Shown in pieces: positions 1 through 9,642 of a stretch of DNA of 33,931 bases (position 1 is the first letter of the stretch; each line of letters begins with the position of its first letter). The position numbers and the translations under genes were made by a program. The stretch is from Inquilinus limosus (lineage in GTDB: Bacteria; Pseudomonadota; Alphaproteobacteria; DSM-16000; Inquilinaceae). The stretch covers positions 2,156 to 36,086 of the forward strand of contig NZ_NHON01000067.1 of assembly GCF_002195995.1 (NCBI RefSeq), in the 5' to 3' direction. Below the pieces are notes generated by a model. That model saw only the letters and a program-made list of their open reading frames with translations, did no database searches and was not told the origin of the DNA.

Positions 1-2
1 TC

Positions 3-152
3 GCCGCGGCCATCGCCGGGACGGACGAGGCCCCCGACGGGGACAGGGCGGAGACCGCCGGACAAGCGCCCGCACAGGGCTGGCTCCGCCCAGCGGACGC
101 GCCCGTCGCCAGCCGGCCTCCGCCGAGGCCGCCGGGACCGGACAGCAGCTGA
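3..152 (+). CDS. C-terminal tail of an unidentified protein (partial)
   Basis: An open frame runs in from the left edge and ends at a TGA at 150-152. It encodes about 49 residues rich in Ala, Pro, Gly and Asp. Third codon positions are almost all G or C and first positions are rich in G, the codon pattern of real genes in this window. No domain is visible, so it would be the disordered tail of a gene that starts outside the window. It would converge on creD, whose stop lies 46 bases away. A chance open frame in GC-rich DNA is possible. Confidence 0.35.
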   Translation, partial: AAAIAGTDEAPDGDRAETAGQAPAQGWLRPADAPVASRPPPRPPGPDSS

Positions 153-198
153 GGATTCAACGGCCGAAGCCGTCATGGCGAGGAAAGGGCGGTCTCGA

Positions 199-1632
199 TC
201 ACGACACCGGCGGCTGTCCACGCACGGCTAGAGCGGCCGGTGCCGCGAGGTCGGCATCCGCCCCGCCCGGCGTCGCGGCGTACCAGTCGATCCGGCGGGT
301 CACATACATCACGCCGCTGAGCGCCAGGAACAGGCCGAGCGTGCCCAGCAGCAACGCCAGGTCCTCGAGCTGCATCAGCGCGTAGAGGGCGCCGTAGAGG
401 ATCGCCAGCAGCGCGCCCAGCACCAGGCTGCGCTTCCAGGTGCCCAGCACGGGCCGGCAGTACAGCACGATCTGCGCCACCACCGCCGCCGCGCCCACGC
501 CATAGGCGGCGGCGAAGCCGATCTGCTCGGCGAAGGACAGCAGCAGCAGGTAGAACAGGCACAGCGACAGCCCGACCAGCCCGTACTGGAAGACATGGAT
601 GCGCAGCCGCGCCACCGCTTCGAACAGGAAGAACAGGGTGAAGGTGAAGACGATGAACAGCATGCCGTACTTGGCCGACCGCTCGGTCTGCTGATAGGCG
701 CTGACCGGCTGGAAGAAGCGCACCCCGAAGGCGGAGGCGGAGACGGAGGAGAGATAATCCCCCTCCCCGCCCACCCAGGCCTGGGGATAGCCGCGGCCGA
801 AATAGGACAGCTCCCACTCCGCGGTGAAGCCCTGCGGCCCGATGCTGGAGCGCACCGGCAGGAAGGCGCCGTCGAAGCTGGGGTCCGGCCAGTTCGAGGC
901 GGCGGTCACCCGGGTCGAGCGGCCGAGCGGCAGGAAGTCCAGCCGCTGGCTGCCGTTCAGCCGCAGGGTGGTGGCGAAGGGGATGGCCGTTGCCGCCGCG
1001 GCCGCGGACAGGCCGGGCACGCGCAGGGTCATGCCGGCGCCGAGGCGCTGGCCCAGCTCGCCCGGCGCGCCGGGCTGGAACGGCAGGTCGCGGTCGCCCC
1101 AGCGCAAAGACGCGCCTTCGCGGATGCTGCGCGGGTCGGCCACGCCGACATAGAGAGTGGCCGCGGACCAGTCGATCGTCGCCTGCGGCCCGGCCAGCGC
1201 CGCGGCGTCGCCGATCAGGAACTGCCCGGACAAAGCGAGGTCGACGGTGTAGACCACGGCCTCGAACAGGCCGCGCTTGCGCGTCTCCGGCGCCGCCTTG
1301 GCCTCGACCATGTAGCGGTCGGGCAGGATGACGAGCTGGCGTTCGAGCGGCGGCAGCGGCGTGCCGTCGGCGCGCGGCTCGGACGGCACCCGGAACGGCA
1401 CCACCAGGATCGGCCCGATGACCCGCTGCGGCCCGCCCCAGCTGCCGCCGATCTCCGCCACCACCTCGCGGTAGCGGTCCTCGCGCTCGCCGATCACGTC
1501 ATAGACCAGGAACACCGGCAGCAGGAAGGCGACGGTCAAGAGGACGATGGCCAGGACCTTCAGCGCCGGCGACCCGGCGCGGAGGCGCCGGGCGGGCCAG
1601 GCGGCGGCCGGTGGGACGGGGTCGATGCTCAT
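199..1632 (-). CDS. creD: CreD-family inner-membrane protein
   Basis: This 477-residue protein has the CreD layout. There is one N-terminal membrane helix (about residues 23-48), a large periplasmic region of about 270 residues beginning around the RVIGPILVVPF segment typical of the family, and then about five closely spaced membrane helices (about residues 318-455). CreD is known from the E. coli creABCD locus, where it is a CreBC-controlled envelope protein linked to colicin tolerance; its biochemical activity is unknown. No creB or creC kinase/regulator gene is adjacent, so it stands alone here. The ATG at 1632 follows a GAGG sequence six bases upstream. The C-terminal tail after the last helix is short and Ala-rich. 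Confidence 0.9.
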   Translation of the reverse strand: MSIDPVPPAAAWPARRLRAGSPALKVLAIVLLTVAFLLPVFLVYDVIGEREDRYREVVAEIGGSWGGPQRVIGPILVVPFRVPSEPRADGTPLPPLERQLVILPDRYMVEAKAAPETRKRGLFEAVVYTVDLALSGQFLIGDAAALAGPQATIDWSAATLYVGVADPRSIREGASLRWGDRDLPFQPGAPGELGQRLGAGMTLRVPGLSAAAAATAIPFATTLRLNGSQRLDFLPLGRSTRVTAASNWPDPSFDGAFLPVRSSIGPQGFTAEWELSYFGRGYPQAWVGGEGDYLSSVSASAFGVRFFQPVSAYQQTERSAKYGMLFIVFTFTLFFLFEAVARLRIHVFQYGLVGLSLCLFYLLLLSFAEQIGFAAAYGVGAAAVVAQIVLYCRPVLGTWKRSLVLGALLAILYGALYALMQLEDLALLLGTLGLFLALSGVMYVTRRIDWYAATPGGADADLAAPAALAVRGQPPVS

Positions 1633-1734
1633 GGCGGGCCTCGCTCAAGGCTGCGAAGCCCGCAGCGTCCGGCCCGCCCATGGCCGCTTCGTGGCGATGC
1701 GGCGGAAAGCTGGGGGCGCCGGCGCCTGCCGCCC

Positions 1735-2157
1735 CTAGTAGTTCGCGCGCAGCCCCGGCGTCGCCAGCTCGATGGCGTGGCCGTCGGGATCGCGGAAATA
1801 CAGGCTGCGGCCGCCGCGCCGCCAATGGGTCTCGCCGGCCAGCGGGACGCCCTCGCGCTCCAGCTTCACCCGCCAGGCCGGCAGGTCCTCCGCGGCGACG
1901 GCGAAGGCCATGTGCAGCCGGCCCTGCCCCTCATGGCCCGGGATCGTGCCTTCGTCATCGACCATGCCGTCGGAGGTCAGGCCGTGGCGGAACAGCAGCA
2001 GCGCGCCCTGGCGCCCGGCATCCAGCGCCGCCAGCCGCGGCGAGCGCGACAGCAGCTCCAACCCCAGCACCCGCTGGTAGAACTCGGCCGACCGGTCGAC
2101 ATCCTCGACATAGAGGCAGGTCTCGGCCAGCCCGTTGATCCGCGGCGTCGTGTCCAT
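1735..2157 (-). CDS. VOC-superfamily (glyoxalase/dioxygenase-fold) protein
   Basis: A 140-residue single-domain protein of the vicinal oxygen chelate fold. It opens with the pattern LAETCLYVEDVDRSAEFY followed by a Leu-Gly-Leu turn (first beta-alpha-beta module). The second module begins near GRLHMAFAV and ends in the signature FRDPDGHAIEL. Likely metal ligands are His82 and Glu130; the position that is usually His in strand 1 is near Glu12. Members of this fold include glyoxalase I, fosfomycin-resistance enzymes and extradiol dioxygenases, and the substrate cannot be read from the sequence. It lies 102 bases upstream of creD on the same strand and has a GGAGG ribosome site, so cotranscription with creD is possible. 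Confidence 0.88.
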   Translation of the reverse strand: MDTTPRINGLAETCLYVEDVDRSAEFYQRVLGLELLSRSPRLAALDAGRQGALLLFRHGLTSDGMVDDEGTIPGHEGQGRLHMAFAVAAEDLPAWRVKLEREGVPLAGETHWRRGGRSLYFRDPDGHAIELATPGLRANY

Positions 2158-2232
2158 GGCCTAGGCCCTCCGTTTCGCGGGGCCAGGGTGACGCGCCGGG
2201 CACGGCCGGTCCAGCCGCGGCTGAGATGGGCT

Positions 2233-2378
2233 TAGAGACCGTTTGGAAATGCGCTGGCGTGAGTCGGCTGGCGGTGGTTTCGAGAACCGGAGCGCAGCGC
2301 ACGTTTGGTGCGTGAGCACCGGAAGCGCAGAAACCGCCGTCAGACGGCCTCGCCAGTAGCATTTACGAACGGTCTCTA
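2233..2378. repeat. 146-bp imperfect palindromic repeat element (MITE/REP-like)
   Basis: The outer arms 2233-2252 and 2359-2378 are near-perfect inverted repeats, both beginning TAGAGACCGTT and differing at about three positions. The symmetry continues inward: CTGGCG and the GGCGGTGGTTTC block at the left match the inverted GAAACCGCC and CGCCAG blocks at the right, and the centre has a GCGCAC/GTGCGT hairpin. The whole element can therefore fold into one long stem with small bulges. It has no coding capacity. The right end overlaps the stop codon of the phytase-like gene. Its structure suggests a dispersed non-autonomous element, but only one copy is present in this window. Confidence 0.75.
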
Positions 2379-3461
2379 GGGTAGCACCTCGAACACCAGG
2401 GCCTTGGTCACCTGCAGCGGGTTGAAGTTGTCGTCCGACATCACGACCAGGCTGCGATGGCCGTGCGCCAGCGCCGGCCCCCAGCCCATCGCCTCGAAAT
2501 TGTCGAGGGTGACGCCGAGCGTGCCGAAATCCAGCAGCAGCGTCTTCTGCATGGCCAGCCAGCTGCCGTCGAGCAGCGAATCGAGCTTCGAGACGTCGGT
2601 GGCCAGGGCCGGATCGGCGCGGTACAGCCGGATCGAGTTGCCGCGGCCCTGGGCATAGGCGCGCTCCAGCACCAGCAGCGTGCCGTCGCCCGCCGGCAGG
2701 ATCTCCGACACGCCGTTGTCGGCGAAACCGCCAGGGAACGCCGGCGCCATCGGGATCGGATCGGTGAGGTAGACATGCTCCGGCCCCGGCGCGCCGGTCG
2801 CGATGTCGAAGCTGGCGATCCGCACCGGGCTGCCCTTGGCCAGCGAAGCGATGGGGCCGTCCTGGACCAGGGCGCTTTCCATCGAGGCGAACAGCGTCCG
2901 CCCGTCGGGCGCCAGCGCCAGCCCCTCGAAGGTCAGGTTGTCGCGCGGGCCGCTGTCCTTGTCCTCGGCGACGCGATAGCGCTGCGGCAGGTCGAGGCCG
3001 CGCCGCCAGCTGCCGTCCGGCGCGGCGACGCTGATCGCCGGGTCGATCCCGGCCTTCACCCCGCCCTCGCTGCTCCAGTACAGCAGGCCGCTGACGGGGT
3101 CGCGGCGGATCGCCTCCGGATCGACGCTCCTCGGCGCGAAGCCGGCGCCGGCCGCGTCGCGCAGCGTGGTCACGCCGGTCACCGCGATGCCGCGCACCGC
3201 CTCGGCGTCATAGTCGATGGCGAGCGTGTAGAACCGTGCCGGCGCCTTCTCCGACCGGTCGTCGCTGAGCGCGATCCACTGCCGGGCCGTGGGGTCCCAA
3301 TCCAGACCCGACAGGCCGCCGACGGTCGTGCCCTGGTAGTCCAAGCCCTTCGGCAGCGCCGCCTCGCCAATCAGCCGCAGCCGGCCGATCCCCTCCGCCT
3401 GCGCCGGCAACGCGGAGCAGGCCAGCAGCGCGCCAACCACGGCGATCCCGAACCTGCTCAT
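2376..3461 (-). CDS. Secreted esterase-like-activity-of-phytase family protein
   Basis: The 361-residue product starts with a signal peptide (MSRFGIAVVGALLACSALPA, cleavage probably after the following QA). The mature part reads as a beta-propeller-like protein of the phytase-like esterase family: a GGLSGLDWDP segment and a W-IALSDDRS segment near the N terminus, FEGLALAPDGRTLFASME in the middle and NFEAMGWGP near the end. Members are periplasmic or extracellular, and their natural substrate is mostly unknown. The ATG at 3461 was chosen because GGGGGAG lies just upstream and a signal peptide follows; a longer frame extends into the divergent gene but has no such support. The TAG stop (2376-2378) is formed by the end of the palindromic element. 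Confidence 0.85.
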   Translation of the reverse strand: MSRFGIAVVGALLACSALPAQAEGIGRLRLIGEAALPKGLDYQGTTVGGLSGLDWDPTARQWIALSDDRSEKAPARFYTLAIDYDAEAVRGIAVTGVTTLRDAAGAGFAPRSVDPEAIRRDPVSGLLYWSSEGGVKAGIDPAISVAAPDGSWRRGLDLPQRYRVAEDKDSGPRDNLTFEGLALAPDGRTLFASMESALVQDGPIASLAKGSPVRIASFDIATGAPGPEHVYLTDPIPMAPAFPGGFADNGVSEILPAGDGTLLVLERAYAQGRGNSIRLYRADPALATDVSKLDSLLDGSWLAMQKTLLLDFGTLGVTLDNFEAMGWGPALAHGHRSLVVMSDDNFNPLQVTKALVFEVLP

Positions 3462-3557
3462 ATCCGATCTCCCCCGGACCCCACCTGCGCCCCCTGTTGA
3501 CCATGGCAGCGCGATAACGGCATGACGAGCCTGTGTTGCGTTGATGACGGAGCGGTG

Positions 3558-4391
3558 ATGGACACCCCGACGAGCGATTCCGTTCCGCTGCGGCGCAGCG
3601 AAGGCTTCGTCCGCGTCGACGGGCACAGCCTGTACTGGCAGCGCCTGGCTCCGCCCGGCAGCGCCGGGCGCCTCCCCCTCCTCCTTCTTCATGAAGGGCT
3701 GGGCTCCGTCGCGCAATGGACACGGCGCGGCGTCGATGTCGCGGCCCGGCTGGCGGAGGCCACCGGCCATCCGGTGCTGGCGCATGACCGGCTGGGCTTC
3801 GGCCGGTCCGACCCGCTGCCGGCGCCGCGGCGGGACGACTACCTCTATCAGGAGGGGCGCGAGGCGCTGCCGCGGGTGCTGGACGCGCTGGGGGTCGACC
3901 GCGCCGGGCTGGTCGGACACAGCGACGGCGGCAGCATCGCCCTGATCTTCGCCGCCGCCCATCCCGGCCGCTGCGCCTGGGCGGTGACCGAGGCGGCGCA
4001 TGTCATCGTCGAGGACGAGACCTTGGCCGGCATCGCCACGGCCCATGCCGCCTTCCACGCCCCGGAGTCCAGGCTGCGCGCCGTGCTGGCCCGCTATCAC
4101 GGCGACAAGACGGATTTCACCTTCGCCAACTGGGCGGAGCTGTGGCCGACCCCCGGATTCCGCAGCTTCGACATGCGCGACGCGCTGCCCTCGATCCGCT
4201 GCCCGGTGCTGGCGACCCAGGGGGCGCAGGACGAATACGCCACGCCGGCCCAGCTGGAGGCGATAAAGGCCGGGGTTTCCGGGCCTTGCGAGACCTGGCT
4301 GGTGCCGGATTGCCGGCACGCGCCGCATTTCGAGGCCGCCGACCGGGTGCTGCCCCGGATCGCCGATTTCGCAGTTGCGAACGGTTCTTAA
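3558..4391 (+). CDS. Alpha/beta hydrolase
   Basis: A 277-residue alpha/beta-hydrolase-fold protein. The oxyanion-hole segment LLLLHEGLGS is at residues 41-50, the nucleophile elbow GHSDGG gives Ser122, the acid is probably Asp225 (QGAQDEY) and the base His254 (CRHAPH). The HEGLGS variant of the usual HG motif is common in MhpC-like and lipase-like hydrolases of unknown substrate. The ATG at 3558 follows GGAG at five bases; an upstream ATG at 3522 lacks a comparable ribosome site. It diverges from the phytase-like gene across a 96-base gap, and acnA follows 89 bases downstream on the same strand. No signal peptide is seen, so it is probably cytoplasmic. Confidence 0.88.
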   Translation: MDTPTSDSVPLRRSEGFVRVDGHSLYWQRLAPPGSAGRLPLLLLHEGLGSVAQWTRRGVDVAARLAEATGHPVLAHDRLGFGRSDPLPAPRRDDYLYQEGREALPRVLDALGVDRAGLVGHSDGGSIALIFAAAHPGRCAWAVTEAAHVIVEDETLAGIATAHAAFHAPESRLRAVLARYHGDKTDFTFANWAELWPTPGFRSFDMRDALPSIRCPVLATQGAQDEYATPAQLEAIKAGVSGPCETWLVPDCRHAPHFEAADRVLPRIADFAVANGS

Positions 4392-4401
4392 CCCGTTGCA
4401 T

Positions 4402-4430
4402 TTGAACGGCTTGCGCGGACGCGCTACATG
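4402..4430 (+). promoter_or_regulatory. Possible acnA promoter (-35/-10)
   Basis: TTGAAC at 4402-4407 and TACATG at 4425-4430 are separated by 17 bases, in the gap between the hydrolase and acnA. The -35 fits the sigma-70-type consensus fairly well but the -10 is weak. The placement, about 50 bases before the start codon, suits a dedicated acnA promoter. Confidence 0.35.
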
Positions 4431-4480
4431 AAGGCCGCACAGCCCATTCAAGACCAGCCTTCGACCGAAGGAGCCCTTCC

Positions 4481-7165
<2,685 letters not shown>

Positions 7166-7192
7166 GCCGGCCCTTCACCCGAGAGCCTTCGG

Positions 7193-7222
7193 AAAGGCCC
7201 GGCGCGAGCCGGGCCTTTCTGC
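7193..7222 (+). terminator. Rho-independent terminator of acnA
   Basis: An 11-bp perfect stem (AAAGGCCCGGC at 7193-7203 and its complement at 7208-7218) with a GCGA tetraloop is followed by a T-rich run. It lies 27 bases after the acnA stop. Confidence 0.9.
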
Positions 7223-7252
7223 TTTCTGAGGGAGCTTTCGAGGACAGGCGTC

Positions 7253-8161
7253 ATGGCGAAACCCGTCATCACCCGAGGCGAGGCCGAAACCCTCCTGGCG
7301 GCGCTGATGCCCGGCGCCACGGGGCTGGAGCCGCTGGCCGAGGGCGACGACTCCCGGGCCTTCGCCTTCCGCCGCCACGGCGAGGCCTTCGTGCTGCGGC
7401 TGAACCGCGACGGCGCCGGCTTCGACAAGGACGCCTTCGTCCAGCGCCGCTTCGCCGGGCCGGCGCTGCCGATCCCGGAGATCCTGCGGGTCGAACGACG
7501 GGCGGACGGGCTGGCCCTCTGCCTCTCCCGCCGCGCGCCGGGCACGACGCTGCAGGAGCTGGACGACGCCGGGCTGGCCCTGACTGTTGCGCCCACCGCG
7601 GCGGTGCTGGAGGCGATCGGCGCCGCCGACTTGGCCGGGACCGGCGGCTATGGCCGCTTCGACGCCACCGGGCGTGGCGCACAGGCGAGCTGGCAGTCCT
7701 TCCTGCGGGAGCCGCTGGGCTGGGGCGGCCTGCCGGCGGGTGATGGCACGATCGGCCGCATCCTCGACCGCCTCGCCGCCCTGGCCGGGCGCTGCCCGGA
7801 GGAGCGCCGGCTGGTGCATGGCGATTTCGGGTCGAACAACGTGCTGGCGGAGGGCGGCCGGATCACCGGCGTGATCGACTGGTCGGAGGCGCTGTTCGGC
7901 GACCCGCTCTACGACGTCGCCAACATCCTGTTCTGGCGCCCGTGGCTGGCCTGCATGGAGCGGCAGGCGGCCTTCCTCGAGGCGCATCGCCGCTGGTCGC
8001 CGGAGGTGCGGGACCGGCTGCTCTGCTACCAGCTGCGGATCGGCATCGACGAGATCCGCCAGGGCGCTTCGGCCGGCGCCGCGGAGGACCTGGCCTGGGC
8101 GATGCGGCGTTGTGCCGCGATCCTCGGCGAGACCGATGCGCCCTCCCGCCCTCGCGGCTGA
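7253..8161 (+). CDS. Hygromycin B phosphotransferase-like kinase (APH family)
   Basis: A 302-residue kinase of the aminoglycoside phosphotransferase fold. The catalytic loop is HGDFGSNN (His189, Asp191, Asn196) and the metal-binding Asp is Asp209 in VIDWSEALFGD. Beyond the general fold it closely follows E. coli hygromycin B 4-O-kinase (APH(4)-Ia) as I remember that sequence: ALPIPE, RRAPGTTLQ for RRAQGVTLQ, DFGSNNVL, VIDWSEA-FGD, FWRPWLACME, and LRIGIDE near the end. It lacks only the last 35-40 residues of the 341-residue plasmid enzyme. Phosphorylation of hygromycin or a related compound is an inference; a macrolide, sugar or host metabolite is also possible. It starts at ATG 7253 just after the acnA terminator and is followed by the MucR-like gene. 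Confidence 0.87.
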   Translation: MAKPVITRGEAETLLAALMPGATGLEPLAEGDDSRAFAFRRHGEAFVLRLNRDGAGFDKDAFVQRRFAGPALPIPEILRVERRADGLALCLSRRAPGTTLQELDDAGLALTVAPTAAVLEAIGAADLAGTGGYGRFDATGRGAQASWQSFLREPLGWGGLPAGDGTIGRILDRLAALAGRCPEERRLVHGDFGSNNVLAEGGRITGVIDWSEALFGDPLYDVANILFWRPWLACMERQAAFLEAHRRWSPEVRDRLLCYQLRIGIDEIRQGASAGAAEDLAWAMRRCAAILGETDAPSRPRG

Positions 8162-8334
8162 CACAACCGGGAAAATCGCCGCTGCAGGCACTTCGCGGAG
8201 AACCAGATGGCCTCTCGCGCCTTTATGCTGCGGCGACGCAAGCGGGCCTGCCGCTTCGGCCCGAGGGAAGAGGTGTCGCCGCCCGGACGTCCTGTGGATG
8301 GACGGGAATGGAGCAACAGAAACGAGGGGGCCGG

Positions 8335-8679
8335 ATGCCCATCGATGAGATCGGCGCAGCGGCGCTGGCGACGCCGAGCCAGGTTCTCGAAGTCACGGCG
8401 GCGATCGTGGCCGCCCATCTGCGCGGCACCACGACCTCTGCCGCGCATGTGCCGGACATCATCCGGCAGGTCTATGACGCCCTGACCGAGCTGGTCGAGG
8501 GCTCCGGGGTGGAGGAGGCGCCCCGTCCGGCGGTCGATGCCGCCAGACACCCGATCGCCGCCGGACCGGCGGCGGCCACAGCCCTGCCGTGGTGCGAGAC
8601 CACGGCCCTGCGCGGGATACGCGCCGGCACCCGGATCGGCGAGAGCCCGCGCGAGCGGTTCCTGTCCCGATACCGCTGA
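8335..8679 (+). CDS. MucR-like protein lacking the zinc-finger domain
   Basis: A 114-residue protein whose first 55 residues match the N-terminal part of MucR/Ros regulators: VLEVTAAIVAAHLRG, then HVPDIIRQVYDALTEL, like the pattern T-IV-AYV-NN-V-A-LP-LI-VY-AL. In MucR this region mediates oligomerisation. The rest is Pro/Ala/Arg-rich with only one Cys (PWCETT) and none of the Cys2-His2 residues or the basic helix that contact DNA. It may be a truncated paralogue that binds other MucR proteins, or a decayed copy. The ATG at 8335 follows GAGGGGG at 8324-8330; an ATG at 8308 would add nine residues. A strong terminator follows. Confidence 0.65.
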   Translation: MPIDEIGAAALATPSQVLEVTAAIVAAHLRGTTTSAAHVPDIIRQVYDALTELVEGSGVEEAPRPAVDAARHPIAAGPAAATALPWCETTALRGIRAGTRIGESPRERFLSRYR

Positions 8680-8702
8680 GCCGCACCAGGGCCTTCCCAG
8701 CA

Positions 8703-8740
8703 AAAAGGGCGGCATCCTTCGCGGATGCCGCCCTTTTGCT
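8703..8740. terminator. Bidirectional terminator between the MucR-like gene and csp
   Basis: A 15-bp perfect stem (8703-8717 and 8723-8737) with a five-base loop has an A run on its left and a T run on its right. It can therefore end both the rightward MucR-like transcript and the leftward cold-shock transcript. Confidence 0.9.
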
Positions 8741-8760
8741 TCAGTGCCCGATGCGGACCG

Positions 8761-8967
8761 TCAGGAAACCACGAGGTTCGCAGCCGACTCCCGGCCGTCG
8801 CGGCCGCGCGCCAGCTCGAACGTGACCTGCTGACCTTCGTTCAAGCTCCGCAGCCCCGCGGCTTCCACCGCCGAGATGTGGACGAACACGTCCTTGCCGC
8901 CGTTGTCCGGCTGAATGAACCCGAAGCCCTTGGTGGTGTTGAACCACTTCACGGTACCAGTCGCCAT
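8761..8967 (-). CDS. Cold-shock domain protein (CspA family)
   Basis: A complete 68-residue single cold-shock domain. It begins [10 protein letters not shown], with the RNA-binding motifs RNP1 (KGFGFI) and RNP2 (VFVHI) intact, then AVEAAGL and the closing GRESAANLV. Such proteins bind single-stranded RNA and DNA and act as RNA chaperones. Whether this copy is cold-induced cannot be told; there is space for a long 5' leader in the gap to its right. GGAG lies nine bases before the ATG. The gene is monocistronic and ends at the shared terminator. Confidence 0.97.
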   Translation of the reverse strand: MATGTVKWFNTTKGFGFIQPDNGGKDVFVHISAVEAAGLRSLNEGQQVTFELARGRDGRESAANLVVS

Positions 8968-9344
8968 ACGTCTTCACTCCATAGGCCGCCGAAACGGCCG
9001 TCGTTCACGACCGAATGAGATCCCGGCCGGTCGGCCAAGTGAGCCGAAGCCAGTCACATAGGCAGCCTCCGGGCCGTCGCCTAGTCACCAAATGCAGATT
9101 CGACCGAAACTTGCGCGCTCAGACCGTGCAACGGCTCAAGCTGCAACCGATCGCGATATCCGCATATACCGCGGGCAGGTCGCGATCGAGGCCATCGGCA
9201 TGGATCGCCTGCCTCGGCCCGGGCGGCGATGGCCGGTCGATCCGCCGGCGCCGCCGGTCTCCGCCACCGCCGGCACAGATTTCGAAACGTCCGCCCTTCC
9301 CGAATCCCTCCGCCTCATCACTGATTCTGATTTCAGCGCGAATC

Positions 9345-9438
9345 GTCGAATCTCTCAGCAAATCTTAAGATTCGACTGTGACAAATTTGAACCGCAATGC
9401 CAGGCATTTTTAGAGATCAAATTTTGGGCAGATTTGAT
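9345..9438. promoter_or_regulatory. Cluster of palindromes upstream of the RTX gene
   Basis: Four symmetric sites lie in under 100 bases. GTCGAATC (9345-9352) is inverted at 9369-9376. AATCTTAAGATT (9361-9372) is a perfect 12-base palindrome. CAAATTTG (9382-9389) is a perfect palindrome. ATCAAAT (9416-9422) is inverted at 9432-9438. They look like operators for dimeric regulators or sites for an AT-hook or nucleoid protein. No named binding consensus was recognised. Confidence 0.4.
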
Positions 9439-9548
9439 TTCGATGCTCCTGAGGCCATGCCTCCTGCGGTATACAGGATTTTAATCGTTCATTCACAAAA
9501 AGCGCTCGGCATTTCCATCAGCTTCCACAGCGAACCCTGAGTGTAGAC

Positions 9549-9614
9549 ACAAGGGAAATCTTGTGATGATTCATGCAACGGTCATGATTCTGAGTATTAT
9601 GCCTCTGGGCATAA
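9549..9614. promoter_or_regulatory. Promoter-proximal inverted repeats before the RTX gene
   Basis: ACAAG (9549-9553) pairs with CTTGT (9560-9564), and TTATGCC (9597-9603) pairs with GGCATAA (9608-9614) across a four-base loop. The second hairpin ends 12 bases before the AAAGGAG ribosome site (9627-9633), so it could act as an operator or as an mRNA structure that shapes translation. Confidence 0.35.
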
Positions 9615-9642
9615 GGTTTCCCGCATAAAGGAGTAATCAGTC

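Larger units (their letters stand above)
8968..9642. other. 675-bp intergenic region, AT-rich on the right
   Basis: No gene is supported here. The left third is GC-rich and should carry the leftward csp promoter and leader. From about 9300 to 9640 the base composition drops sharply toward A/T and inverted repeats cluster, as described in the two regulatory entries. This half is the leader of the RTX gene that starts at 9643. Confidence 0.7.

Noticed and set aside
595-2235. A 546-codon plus-strand open frame across creD and the VOC gene
   Set aside because: It is antisense to two well-supported genes and its product is Arg/Gly/Gln-rich without any domain, the usual shadow frame of high-GC DNA.
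3462-4451. N-terminal extension of the phytase-like protein (691 codons in total)
   Set aside because: It would run antisense through the hydrolase gene; the start at 3461 has a ribosome site and a signal peptide.
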